14,310 bases of DNA from an uncultured Alistipes sp. (GCA_949840605.1 CATKXN010000064.1:1-14310), one strand, 5' to 3'; positions 7,498 through 14,310 are shown, counted from the first letter of the stretch. A program made the numbers and translations. Notes: generated by a model not told the origin, from the letters alone.

Positions 7498-9036
7498 ATG
7501 AAGCTCGCCGACAAGCTCCGCATCATGCCTTTCTGCCGCATCCTGCCGCCCTATGCGGCGGGCATTCTGGCCCACGGCTGCGTGCGGGCTCCCGCATGGG
7601 CGGTGCTCGTCGTCGCGGCAGCCGTATACCTCGCGGCATGGCGGCTCAGGGCCCGCCGGCAGGGACGGTGGTACCTGTTCGCTGCGCTGTTCTGCACGGG
7701 CATCGTCACGACCGAATGGCACGCCACACGCGAGCTCATCCCCCGCAACGAGAGGGTGTACGTGGCGGTCGAAGCAATCGAAACGCCTTTCACGCAAGGG
7801 CGCTGGCAACGGACGACGGCGCGGGCCGGCCTGTTCCGTCCGGAAGGAACCGACGGGGAGCACTGCTGGAGGGCGACCCGCGAAAAAATCGAACTCCGCA
7901 TCGATACCGCCCATCCCGTCCGCCGGGGCGAACGCCTCGTCGTCTGCGGGCGGCTCTACCCGCTCGACACGACGGGAAGCCGCTACGGAGCGATGATGCG
8001 CAGCCGGGGCATTTCCGCACGGCTCTACGTCCATGCGTCGAGTCCGCCCGAACGCCTCGGCGACACGGACAGAGGGCTCGCGGAACGTCTGGCCGCCTTC
8101 CGCGCCGGAGCCATCGAACGGATGAGCCGGCTGCCGATGCGGGAGCCCCAGCGCGGGCTGCTGCTCGCCATGACGACGGGTGAGCGGCGCGGTACGGAAC
8201 CCGCACTCAAAGCCGCCTACGCGCGGGCCGGCGTTTCGCACATTCTGGCCATATCGGGCCTGCACATGGGCTTCGTGCTGCTGTTCGTCAACCTGCTGTT
8301 GGGCTGGCTCGCGCTGCTGCCGCACGGACATCTTATCAAGAACATCCTGTGCGTCGCCCTGCTCTGGACCTACGCCCTCGTGGCGGGCCTTTCGCCCCCG
8401 GTCGTGCGCTCGGCCCTGATGCTCTCGGCGGCGCAGATCGCCCTCGGCGCGTCCGTCCGAGGCTGCGGCTACAACATCGTGTTGGGCGCAGCCACGCTGA
8501 TGCTCGCCGTCCGGCCCTTCGGGCTGTTCGATGTCAGCTTCCAGCTTTCGTTCGCGGCCGTGCTCTCGATCCTGTTCCTCTATCCCCGGCTCTACCGGCG
8601 CAAGCTGAGCCGCAACCGCCTCGTCGACGCGCTGTGGAGCTCGCTGCTCGTGGGCGTCGCCGCACAGCTCGGCACGCTGCCGCTGGTGGCCTACCACTTC
8701 GGAAACATCCCGCTGCTGGCCCTGCCGATCAATCCCCTCGTCATCCTGACCGCCTTCGCGGCGATCTGCGCGGGACTCGTGTGGCTGCTCTGTCCGCTGC
8801 CCCCGGCCGGTGCGGTGTGCGGCGCGGCGGCGCAATGGGCCTTGGACCTCCAGACCGCACTGGTCGAACGGACCGCCTCGCTTCCTTTCGCCACCGTGAC
8901 GGACGTCCGGGTCGGCGGCCCCGCGATCTGCGGAACGTACCTGCTGCTGGCCGCGGCGGCCCTCGCGCTGAAGCTCCGGGAGGAGGCCCGGTCCGGAAAA
9001 CCGCGGGGGATTCCCTCGCACCGGGTTGCGGATTAG
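7498..9036 (+). CDS. comEC: ComEC/Rec2 family DNA-uptake channel protein (membrane-only form)
   Basis: This is a 512-residue inner-membrane protein. Hydrophobic segments near residues 15-65 precede a soluble OB-like (DUF4131) region at about 75-180. The polytopic Competence domain then occupies about 215-490, with the signature HILAISGLHMG at 248-258 and LSPPVVRSALML and FDVSFQLSFAAVLSI after it. ComEC forms the pore that carries single-stranded DNA into the cytoplasm during natural transformation. The C-terminal metallo-beta-lactamase-like nuclease domain of Bacillus ComEC is absent: the protein ends soon after the last membrane segment in a charged tail. This shorter form is, as I recall, common in Bacteroidota, so it need not be a truncation. 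It lies 85 bases after comM with no recognisable promoter between them. The next gene's promoter box begins immediately after the stop codon. Confidence 0.9.
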   Translation: MKLADKLRIMPFCRILPPYAAGILAHGCVRAPAWAVLVVAAAVYLAAWRLRARRQGRWYLFAALFCTGIVTTEWHATRELIPRNERVYVAVEAIETPFTQGRWQRTTARAGLFRPEGTDGEHCWRATREKIELRIDTAHPVRRGERLVVCGRLYPLDTTGSRYGAMMRSRGISARLYVHASSPPERLGDTDRGLAERLAAFRAGAIERMSRLPMREPQRGLLLAMTTGERRGTEPALKAAYARAGVSHILAISGLHMGFVLLFVNLLLGWLALLPHGHLIKNILCVALLWTYALVAGLSPPVVRSALMLSAAQIALGASVRGCGYNIVLGAATLMLAVRPFGLFDVSFQLSFAAVLSILFLYPRLYRRKLSRNRLVDALWSSLLVGVAAQLGTLPLVAYHFGNIPLLALPINPLVILTAFAAICAGLVWLLCPLPPAGAVCGAAAQWALDLQTALVERTASLPFATVTDVRVGGPAICGTYLLLAAAALALKLREEARSGKPRGIPSHRVAD

Positions 9037-9037
9037 G

Positions 9038-9045
9038 TATTTTTG
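9038..9045 (+). promoter_or_regulatory. Bacteroidota-type -7 box for the THUMP-like methyltransferase gene
   Basis: TATTTTTG is a perfect match to TAnnTTTG, one base after the comEC stop and exactly 16 bases before the ATG at 9062. The same octamer with the same spacing precedes yihY. No clear -33 element is seen. It argues against the in-frame TTG start at 9026, which lies upstream of the box. Confidence 0.7.
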
Positions 9046-9061
9046 CCGGATATTTGTACGC

Positions 9062-10243
9062 ATGACGACCCAAGAAACGGACATTCTGCTCGAAGAGGAG
9101 TCGCGCCGGACCATCGAACGCCTCATCGACGAGGACCCGGCCCGCGCGGCGCTGAGCCTCCGCAAGAACGGCGCACTGATCGCCACGCAGATCAAATACC
9201 TGCAACGGGCCCGGACCAAGCTGCCGTCCTACTACCGCGCCCGCTGCATCCTCCCGCCGCTCTCCTTCGAACAGGCCAGCAGCGAAAGCACGGCCGAGAC
9301 CAAACGCTATGCAGGGAGGCTCTGCATCGACCTGACCTGCGGACTGGGCGTCGATGCGTTCCACTTTTCGCACCGTTTCGAGCGGGTCGTGGCCGTCGAG
9401 CGCGACGAGGAGCTGGCCCGCATCGCCCGACACAACTTCGCCCTGCTCGGAGCGCACAACATCGAAGTGGTCTGCGACGAGGCAGAACGTTTCGTCGAAC
9501 GCTTCGGGGGACGGGCCGACCTGATCTACGTCGATCCGGCCCGCCGGGGCGAGGGCAACCGCAGGCTGCTGCTGCTCGAAGAGTGCTCGCCCAACATCCT
9601 GCCGTTGATGCCGCTGCTGAAAAAACGGGCCGGACGGATCGTCGTCAAGGCTTCGCCGCTGTTCGACGTCGACGAAGCCTTCGCTCTGCTGGGCGAGGGC
9701 ATCGTCGTCGAAGCCGTCTCATGGGGAGGCGAATGCAAGGAACTCGTCATCGAGGTTCCGGGCGAGGAAACGCCCGCGGGAGCCGGCACGCTCCGGGCGG
9801 TCGTGGCGGGAAAGGGCACGGCGGAATTTCCCCGGACGACCGCCCCCGCCGACCGTCCCGCCCCGATGCCGCGTGACTCGTACCGGTACCTGCTCGTGCC
9901 CGACGTGGCGTTCTACAAAACCCGGACAGCGCAGCGCTATCTGCACGGGCTCGGCGCCGACATGTTCTCGCCGACGGGCTACGGATTCTCGGATCGGGCG
10001 CCCGAAGCGTTCCTCGGCCGCATCCACCCTATCGAAGCGATCCTGCCCTACCGTCCCAAAACGCTGAAAAAGGAGCTTTCAGCCCGCGGCATCGCCCGCC
10101 TCGACATCCTCAAAAAGGATTTCCCGCTCCCCGCCGAAACCATCGCCAAGGCACTGGGCGTAAAACAGGGAGGTACCCGGCAGGCCGCCTTCACGACGAT
10201 CGCTGGCACGCAATATGCCGTCCTGCTCGAAGAACGCGGTTAA
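9062..10243 (+). CDS. Class I SAM-dependent methyltransferase with C-terminal THUMP-like domain (PG_1098 type)
   Basis: A 393-residue cytosolic protein. After a helical N-terminal region (about 1-85), the Rossmann-like methyltransferase core shows motif I as CIDLTCGLGVDAF (from C88), then VVAVERDEEL, and a catalytic-loop-like YVDPARR at 156-162. The C-terminal part (about 265-393) matches the THUMP-like domain of the Porphyromonas PG_1098 family, with DSYRYLLVPDVAFYKT and IHPIEAILPYRPKTLKKEL. THUMP domains bind RNA, so an RNA substrate is likely, but neither the target nor the methylated atom is known; DPARR is not the usual NPPY motif of N6-adenine or N2-guanine enzymes. The start at 9062 is chosen because a perfect promoter box ends 16 bases upstream. 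The gene appears to be its own transcription unit, with a second promoter box following for yihY. Confidence 0.88.
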   Translation: MTTQETDILLEEESRRTIERLIDEDPARAALSLRKNGALIATQIKYLQRARTKLPSYYRARCILPPLSFEQASSESTAETKRYAGRLCIDLTCGLGVDAFHFSHRFERVVAVERDEELARIARHNFALLGAHNIEVVCDEAERFVERFGGRADLIYVDPARRGEGNRRLLLLEECSPNILPLMPLLKKRAGRIVVKASPLFDVDEAFALLGEGIVVEAVSWGGECKELVIEVPGEETPAGAGTLRAVVAGKGTAEFPRTTAPADRPAPMPRDSYRYLLVPDVAFYKTRTAQRYLHGLGADMFSPTGYGFSDRAPEAFLGRIHPIEAILPYRPKTLKKELSARGIARLDILKKDFPLPAETIAKALGVKQGGTRQAAFTTIAGTQYAVLLEERG

Positions 10244-10258
10244 TTGGAAACTATTCCC

Positions 10259-10266
10259 TATTTTTG
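10259..10266 (+). promoter_or_regulatory. Bacteroidota-type -7 box for the yihY operon
   Basis: TATTTTTG, identical to the box at 9038, ends 16 bases before the ATG at 10283. A purine-rich AAGGAAAG lies between box and start. An alternative ATG at 10268 would fall before the expected transcription start, so it is disfavoured. TTAATTGG just upstream is not a clear -33 element. Confidence 0.7.
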
Positions 10267-10282
10267 TATGAAGGAAAGAACA

Positions 10283-11611
10283 ATGATCAACAAAGTCATC
10301 CGATACGTCACCCACGACATCTGGGTCAAGAAAGAGCACGAATACCGCTCGCGCAAGGCGCGCTGGGCGGTCCGGCAGGCCAAGGTGCTCATCTTCACGG
10401 CGCAGGGGTTCGGCCAGCACGACATTCTGGTGCGCTCGGCCGCACTGACGTTCTACACGCTCATGTCGCTAGTGCCCATCGCCGCCCTCGTCTTCGGCAT
10501 CGCCAAAGGTTTCGGCCTCGAAACGCGGCTCAACGAATATCTCTACACCCAGTTCCCTCAGAACCGAATGGTCATCGACCAAGTGATCGACTTCGCCAAC
10601 AACATGTTGCAGCGCACGCGCGGGGGGCTGATCGCCTCGGTGGGCGTCGTGGTGCTGTTCTGGGCCGTCATCAAAGTCTTCGGCAACATCGAGAGCGCCT
10701 TCAACCACATCTGGGAAGTGCGCAAATCCCGCAGCCTGCCCCGCAAGTTCAGCGACTATACGACCGTGATCGTCGTGACGCCCATCCTGTGGATCGTCTC
10801 GACGAGTATCGGGCTGCATATCCGGCAGCAACTGCTGCACTACACCTCCACGCCCGTGGTCAACATCCTGCTCGGCGCGGCGTCCACGGTGATGATCTGG
10901 CTCATGTTCGCCTTCATCTACATCGTCATGCCCAACACCAAGGTCAGGGTGCGCAGCGCGCTGAGCGGAGGCGTCGTGGCCGGCAGCGCCTTTTTGATCT
11001 TCCAGTTGATCTACATCTACATCCAGTCGAGGCTGACGAGCTACAACGCCATATACGGCAGTTTCGCGGCGGTTCCGCTGTTCCTCATCTGGATGCAGAA
11101 CAGTTGGCAGATCGTCCTCTTCGGCGCCGAACTGTCGTTCGCCTACCAGAACATCGGCCAGTTCGAATACGAAAAAGCCTCCAAGGACACGAGCTACAAC
11201 TACCGCAAGAAGGCCATGCTGGCCGTCATGCAGCAGATCGTCCGCCACTTCGTCCGCGAAGAGGGACCCGTGTCGCCGGAAACCGTCGCCAAGGACATGA
11301 ACCTGCCCGTGCGCGTGGTGCGCGACGCGGTGTTCGATCTCGAAAAAACGGGCCTCATCGCGCCGGTGGCCAACCGCAACGAGAAGGAGACCCGGTACAT
11401 CCCCGCCCGCGACATCCACTCCATCCGCATATCCGATGTCGTCGAAGCCGTGGAAACCTACGGCATGGAGTCGCTCGACATGCCGCGCAGCCCCGAATTC
11501 GACGAAATCGACGGCATTCTGCGCGAGATGAACCGCACGCTGCGCGAAAGTCCGCAGAACGTGCTGCTGATGAATATTCCCGCCCAATCCGTCCCAATCC
11601 CCCGCCCGTGA
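10283..11611 (+). CDS. yihY: YihY/BrkB family inner-membrane protein with C-terminal winged-helix-like domain
   Basis: A 442-residue protein. The membrane part (about 45-290) is the YihY (UPF0761) fold, with segments near 50-75, 115-133, 160-180, 192-216, 230-248 and 262-285. It includes family stretches such as SAALTFYTLMSLVP, FNHIWEVRKSRS and YGSFAAVPLFLIWM. The molecular role of YihY proteins is not established; the BrkB (serum resistance) and RNase BN names are historical. Residues about 290-442 are soluble and cytosolic: 310-376 look like a winged helix (EEGPVSPETVAKDMNLPVRVV, then a helix and KETRYIPA wing), followed by an acidic helical tail. The ATG at 10283 is preferred over upstream ATG 10268 and TTG 10244 because of the promoter box. 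The stop codon overlaps the GTG of the next gene by four bases (GTGA). Confidence 0.9.
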   Translation: MINKVIRYVTHDIWVKKEHEYRSRKARWAVRQAKVLIFTAQGFGQHDILVRSAALTFYTLMSLVPIAALVFGIAKGFGLETRLNEYLYTQFPQNRMVIDQVIDFANNMLQRTRGGLIASVGVVVLFWAVIKVFGNIESAFNHIWEVRKSRSLPRKFSDYTTVIVVTPILWIVSTSIGLHIRQQLLHYTSTPVVNILLGAASTVMIWLMFAFIYIVMPNTKVRVRSALSGGVVAGSAFLIFQLIYIYIQSRLTSYNAIYGSFAAVPLFLIWMQNSWQIVLFGAELSFAYQNIGQFEYEKASKDTSYNYRKKAMLAVMQQIVRHFVREEGPVSPETVAKDMNLPVRVVRDAVFDLEKTGLIAPVANRNEKETRYIPARDIHSIRISDVVEAVETYGMESLDMPRSPEFDEIDGILREMNRTLRESPQNVLLMNIPAQSVPIPRP

Positions 11612-12384
11612 AATCCGTCGTCGTCATAGGAAGCGGCAACGTCGCCGAAGCGCTGGCCCGCGCGCTGGCCCGGAACACGCATTACCGGCTCTCGCAAGTC
11701 TTCGGCCGGAACCACGAGCGGACACAGGCCATCGCCTCGATGTGCGGCTGTCCCTTCGGCTGCCTGCCGGAGCGCCCGCTTCCCGCCGACATCTACCTCA
11801 TCGCCGTGAGCGACAGGGCCGTCTCCGGGCTCTCGGCCTCGCTCGACTTCGGCGGAGCGGTCGTGGCGCACACGGCCGGGAGCGTGGCCCTCACCGAGCT
11901 CTCGGAGCGGATCGCCCGCCGGGGCGTCTTCTACCCGCTGCAAACCTTCACGGCCGGACGCGACATTCCGCTCGACGACGTTCCGCTGCTCGTCGAAGCC
12001 GAGGACCCGGAGACGGAAACGGAACTGCGCCTGCTGGCCGAAGCGCTCAGCAGACGCGTACTGCGGGCGACTTCGGACCAGCGTCTGAGGCTGCATCTGG
12101 CGGCCGTGTTCGCCTGCAACTTCGCCAACCGCATGTTCGCCATCGGACAGGAACTCCTCGGCGAATACCGCCTTGCGCCCGACCTGCTCGCGCCGCTCAT
12201 CGCAGAGACGACCGCCAAAGCCGTGCAGAGCCCCTCGGCGGCGGCCGTACAGACCGGCCCGGCCCGGAGGAACGACACGCCGACAATGGAAAAGCATCTC
12301 GCCCTGTTGAGCGGACACCCCGAACTGCAAAACCTTTACCAAGAAATAAGCCTGAACATATGGGAAACTTCAAAGAAGACATAG
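11608..12384 (+). CDS. Rossmann-fold and DUF2520 domain protein (NAD(P)-binding, reductase-like)
   Basis: A 258-residue protein. The N-terminus has a dinucleotide-binding signature, VVVIGSGNVAEAL, with G8, G10 and N11 in the phosphate loop, as in F420-dependent and pyrroline-5-carboxylate-type reductases. The C-terminal DUF2520 half contains AAVFACNFANRM (from 165) and GPARRNDTPTMEKH, which are hallmark stretches of that family. The fold predicts an NAD(P)H-dependent dehydrogenase, but no substrate is known. The start is GTG at 11608, which overlaps the yihY stop as GTGA and places the glycine loop right at the N-terminus; no suitable ATG is available. Its end overlaps kdsC by 25 bases, so the three genes are almost certainly cotranscribed and translationally coupled. 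Confidence 0.9.
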   Translation: MKSVVVIGSGNVAEALARALARNTHYRLSQVFGRNHERTQAIASMCGCPFGCLPERPLPADIYLIAVSDRAVSGLSASLDFGGAVVAHTAGSVALTELSERIARRGVFYPLQTFTAGRDIPLDDVPLLVEAEDPETETELRLLAEALSRRVLRATSDQRLRLHLAAVFACNFANRMFAIGQELLGEYRLAPDLLAPLIAETTAKAVQSPSAAAVQTGPARRNDTPTMEKHLALLSGHPELQNLYQEISLNIWETSKKT

Positions 12385-12896
12385 CGCGCGTCCGCGCTAT
12401 CGTGCTCGACGTGGACGGCGTGATGACCGACGGAGGGATCAACGTCACGCCGGACGGCGAATTCGTCCGTAAATTCAACGCCAAGGACGGCTACGCCCTC
12501 TCGCTGGCCCTCAAAAAAGGATACCACGTGGCCATCATCACCGGAGGACGGGGCAAGTCGCTCAAGATCCGCATGGACATGCTCGGCGTCGAACACGTCT
12601 ACACCAACTGTTTCGAAAAGCTCAAGGCGCTCCGCGAGCTGTCCGAAACGCTGGAACTCGCCCCGGCCGAAATCCTCTACATGGGCGACGACATCCCCGA
12701 CATCGACCCGATGCTGCATGTGGGCATGCCGGTGTGTCCGGCCGACGCCGCGCCGGAGGTGATCGCCATATCGCGCTACGTCTCGCAGTTCAAGGGGGGC
12801 GAGGGCTGCGTGCGCGACGTGGTGGAGCAGGTGCTCCGTTCGCGCGGCGACTGGTACCGAAAGGGCGACGCGCCCATTCCGGTCGCATCGCGGTAA
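12360..12896 (+). CDS. kdsC: 3-deoxy-D-manno-octulosonate 8-phosphate phosphatase KdsC-like HAD hydrolase
   Basis: This 178-residue HAD-superfamily enzyme has no cap domain, the usual KdsC size and layout. Motif I is LDVDGVMTDG with nucleophile D17 and acid/base D19. The family NAKDGY stretch follows at 40-45, motif II is T61 in ITGGRG, motif III is K87 in FEKLKAL, and motif IV is GDDIPD at 109-114. KdsC removes phosphate from Kdo-8-phosphate, giving Kdo for the lipopolysaccharide inner core; it works as a tetramer in the cytosol. Close paralogues act on other 8- or 9-phosphosugars (NeuA-linked phosphatases), so the substrate is inferred. The start lies 25 bases inside the DUF2520 gene and no other start gives the conserved N-terminus. 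Confidence 0.9.
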   Translation: MGNFKEDIARVRAIVLDVDGVMTDGGINVTPDGEFVRKFNAKDGYALSLALKKGYHVAIITGGRGKSLKIRMDMLGVEHVYTNCFEKLKALRELSETLELAPAEILYMGDDIPDIDPMLHVGMPVCPADAAPEVIAISRYVSQFKGGEGCVRDVVEQVLRSRGDWYRKGDAPIPVASR

Positions 12897-12938
12897 AGCT
12901 CCCGAACAAAAAAATCGTCTAACCCAAACGCTTCTGCA

Positions 12939-13565
12939 ATGAAACTGAAAACCTTGGCACTCATCGCATGCTGCCTCTCGATCCGTGTCGCGCTCACGGC
13001 CCAATCGAAACTGTCGCTCAAAGACATTTTCAACAACGACGCCGTATCGGGCGTAGTCGACGCGCTGACCCAGCAAAAGGAAATCGCCGTAGCCGACCTC
13101 GAAGGCACGTGGAGCTACGCCGGGCCGGCCTGCGAATTCGAAAGCGACGACCTGCTCAAAAAGGCGGGCGGAACGCTGGCCGCCTCGCAGATCGAGGAGA
13201 AACTGTCGGGCATTTACGCCAAAGCGGGCATCGCTCCGGGTAAATTCTCCTATACGTTCTCCGCCGACAGCACGTTCACCTGCCTATTAGGCAATAAAAA
13301 AGTAGGCGGCACGTTCTCCATCGACAACGAAAAACGGCAGATCGTCCTGCGTTACAAAGCCATACAGGGGCTCCTCGACACGGGAACCGTCGAAGCCGGC
13401 ATCGTCCTTTCGGGTGACAAGCTGCAAATGCTCTTCGATGCGGACAAACTGCTCAAGACGGTCTCGTTTCTGGCCAACGTGACGAAAATCACCGTGCTAA
13501 CCACCCTGAGCAAAATCACCGAAGCCTACGACGGCATGCGCATCGGCTTCGAGCTGACGAAGTGA
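12939..13565 (+). CDS. DUF4923 lipocalin-like exported protein
   Basis: A 208-residue protein. The N-terminus is a signal sequence (basic MKLK, hydrophobic run); likely cleavage is after A21 (ALTA before QS). An LIAC lipobox-like stretch ends at C11, but it comes too early for a typical lipoprotein signal, and R16 interrupts the hydrophobic run. The mature part matches DUF4923, a lipocalin-like beta-barrel family I associate with Bacteroidota: LEGTWSYAGPACEFES around W58, DDLLKKAGG, and FSYTFSADSTFTCLLG. Function is unknown; the fold suggests binding a small hydrophobic ligand in the periplasm or outer membrane. It starts 42 bases after kdsC with no promoter box between them, and a strong terminator follows its stop, so it is probably the last gene of the yihY operon. 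Confidence 0.85.
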   Translation: MKLKTLALIACCLSIRVALTAQSKLSLKDIFNNDAVSGVVDALTQQKEIAVADLEGTWSYAGPACEFESDDLLKKAGGTLAASQIEEKLSGIYAKAGIAPGKFSYTFSADSTFTCLLGNKKVGGTFSIDNEKRQIVLRYKAIQGLLDTGTVEAGIVLSGDKLQMLFDADKLLKTVSFLANVTKITVLTTLSKITEAYDGMRIGFELTK

Positions 13566-13589
13566 CGTCCGCTGCTGCGGATCGTACCG

Positions 13590-13632
13590 CAGGGCTGTCC
13601 GCGATTCGTGTCGGACGGCCCTGTTTCGTTTT
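13590..13632 (+). terminator. Intrinsic terminator ending the yihY-DUF2520-kdsC-DUF4923 unit
   Basis: A 12-pair stem (CAGGGCTGTCCG at 13590-13601 with CGGACGGCCCTG at 13612-13623, the seventh pair being U-G) encloses a ten-base loop. A T-rich tail, TTTCGTTTT, follows at 13624-13632. It begins 24 bases after the DUF4923 stop. The stem could fold in either direction, but the T tract serves rightward transcription only. Confidence 0.85.
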
Positions 13633-13898
13633 CGCGACCGGCGGCCTCTTCCACGACATCGAAGACATGCGGGTTCCGAATCCCGATACGGACACCCTGT
13701 TATTCGGGAAGCGTCGCAGGCCGGTCGTACCGTCCGTTCGACGGATTCGCGTTTTCGCACGGGCCAGCATGCGGAGGGAAACGAAAGTCCGGAACGATCA
13801 AAGGCCGGCCGGAGAGAACACTCGGAGCCGGCACGGTTTCGCATGCCTGCGGGCACCGTCCGGGCAGGAAGGACAACGGACAGGAAAACGGCGGACGC
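13633..13898. other. Gene-free remainder of the convergent gap before the recombinase
   Basis: The whole gap between the DUF4923 stop and the recombinase stop is 333 bases. Apart from the terminator I see no gene here: open frames on both strands lack start context and recognisable sequence. A few short perfect arms exist, for example CCGTC and GACGG around a five-base loop at 13730-13744, but none has a T tract that would make it a leftward terminator for the recombinase. Confidence 0.5.
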
Positions 13899-14310
13899 CT
13901 ACCAATCCGACAGCGGATGGTGACGCTCCACGTTCCGCCGCAGGTTCTCGCTGTCGAGGTGCGTATAGATTTCCGTCGTGAGGATGGATTCGTGTCCGAG
14001 CAACTCCTGCACCTGCCGGATGTCGGCGCCGCCTTCGAGCAGATGCGTGGCGAACGAATGACGGAACGTGTGGGGGCTAATACGTTTGGTAATACCGGCC
14101 CTGTCGGCCGCATCGCGAATGATGTAGAAGACCATGACACGGGTCAGCTTCCGTCCCTTGTTGTTGAGGAAAAGCACCTCGGCATGCTTCGCGTCGACGG
14201 GCAGCGTCCGCCGCTGTTCGATGTAGTGCGTAATGAGCCGGACGGCCTCGGCGCTCACCGGAACGAGACGCTGCTTGTCGCCCTTGCCCACGACGCGTAT
14301 GAACCCGTCA
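13899..14310 (-). CDS. xerD: Xer-type tyrosine recombinase, C-terminal catalytic part (N-terminus off the window)
   Basis: The frame is open from the window end down to TAG at 13899-13901, covering about 136 residues of the catalytic domain. The active-site series is visible: Lys of VGKGDKQR (codon 14285-14283), His and Arg of [11 protein letters not shown] (14072-14070 and 14063-14061), His of LLGHESI (13994-13992) and the nucleophile Tyr of IYTHLD (13967-13965). The first catalytic Arg lies off the window. The protein ends RHHPLSDW shortly after the nucleophile, as in housekeeping Xer proteins. XerC/XerD resolve chromosome dimers at dif during division. The visible part fits XerD better than a phage integrase, but XerC or an unpaired Xer cannot be excluded. 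It converges on the DUF4923 unit. Confidence 0.88.
   Translation of the reverse strand, partial: DGFIRVVGKGDKQRLVPVSAEAVRLITHYIEQRRTLPVDAKHAEVLFLNNKGRKLTRVMVFYIIRDAADRAGITKRISPHTFRHSFATHLLEGGADIRQVQELLGHESILTTEIYTHLDSENLRRNVERHHPLSDW

Noticed and set aside
13562..13981. Plus-strand open frame of 139 codons in the gap after the DUF4923 gene.
   Set aside because: It runs through the intrinsic terminator and into the 3' end of the recombinase on the opposite strand, is Arg-rich without recognisable sequence, and has no promoter or ribosome-binding context.
13899..14310. Phage or integrative-element integrase marking a mobile island.
   Set aside because: No att repeats, tRNA gene, excisionase or phage genes are visible nearby, and the C-terminus is that of a compact housekeeping Xer protein. 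The window ends before the rest can be judged.

Overview
The window reads as an ordinary chromosomal stretch from a GC-rich Bacteroidota bacterium, most likely Alistipes or another member of the Rikenellaceae. Four things suggest this: upstream boxes of the Bacteroidota type (TAnnTTTG) with few Shine-Dalgarno sequences; a long-form QueA of about 400 residues; a THUMP-like methyltransferase of the Porphyromonas PG_1098 type; and a DUF4923 lipocalin-like secreted protein. The genus is an inference from gene content and base composition, not a direct match.

Layout. A secreted calcineurin-like (purple acid phosphatase-like) metallophosphoesterase, cut by the window start, runs leftward from 852. 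A short AT-rich divergent region separates it from rightward queA (tRNA queuosine synthesis) and ygiQ (orphan radical SAM enzyme), which overlap in an ATGA junction. After a small inverted repeat and a promoter-like box comes dnaB, the replicative helicase. A 253-base non-coding stretch with repeated TCCGGAAC motifs then leads into comM (YifB, a Mg-chelatase-fold AAA+ helicase) and comEC (DNA-uptake channel). Two more rightward units follow, each with a perfect TATTTTTG box exactly 16 bases before its start codon. The first is a single SAM-dependent methyltransferase gene with a THUMP-like domain. The second starts with yihY and continues into a DUF2520 Rossmann-fold protein, kdsC (Kdo-8-phosphate phosphatase) and a DUF4923 secreted protein. 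The first three genes of that unit overlap at their ends, and the unit closes with a strong intrinsic terminator at 13590-13632. A 333-base gap then separates it from a convergent Xer-type tyrosine recombinase that is cut by the window end.

How the genes relate. Three DNA-handling genes (dnaB, comM, comEC) lie side by side, and a fourth (xerD) lies at the right edge. KdsC belongs to lipopolysaccharide core synthesis. YihY, the metallophosphoesterase and the DUF4923 protein are envelope or exported proteins. QueA, and by its domains probably the THUMP-like methyltransferase, act on RNA. I see no transposon, phage module, CRISPR array, tRNA or rRNA. The window does not hold a convincing new multi-gene system. 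The points most worth a second look are the DnaB acidic tail, the repeated motif upstream of comM, the competence-gene neighbourhood, and the orphan enzymes YgiQ and the THUMP-like methyltransferase.
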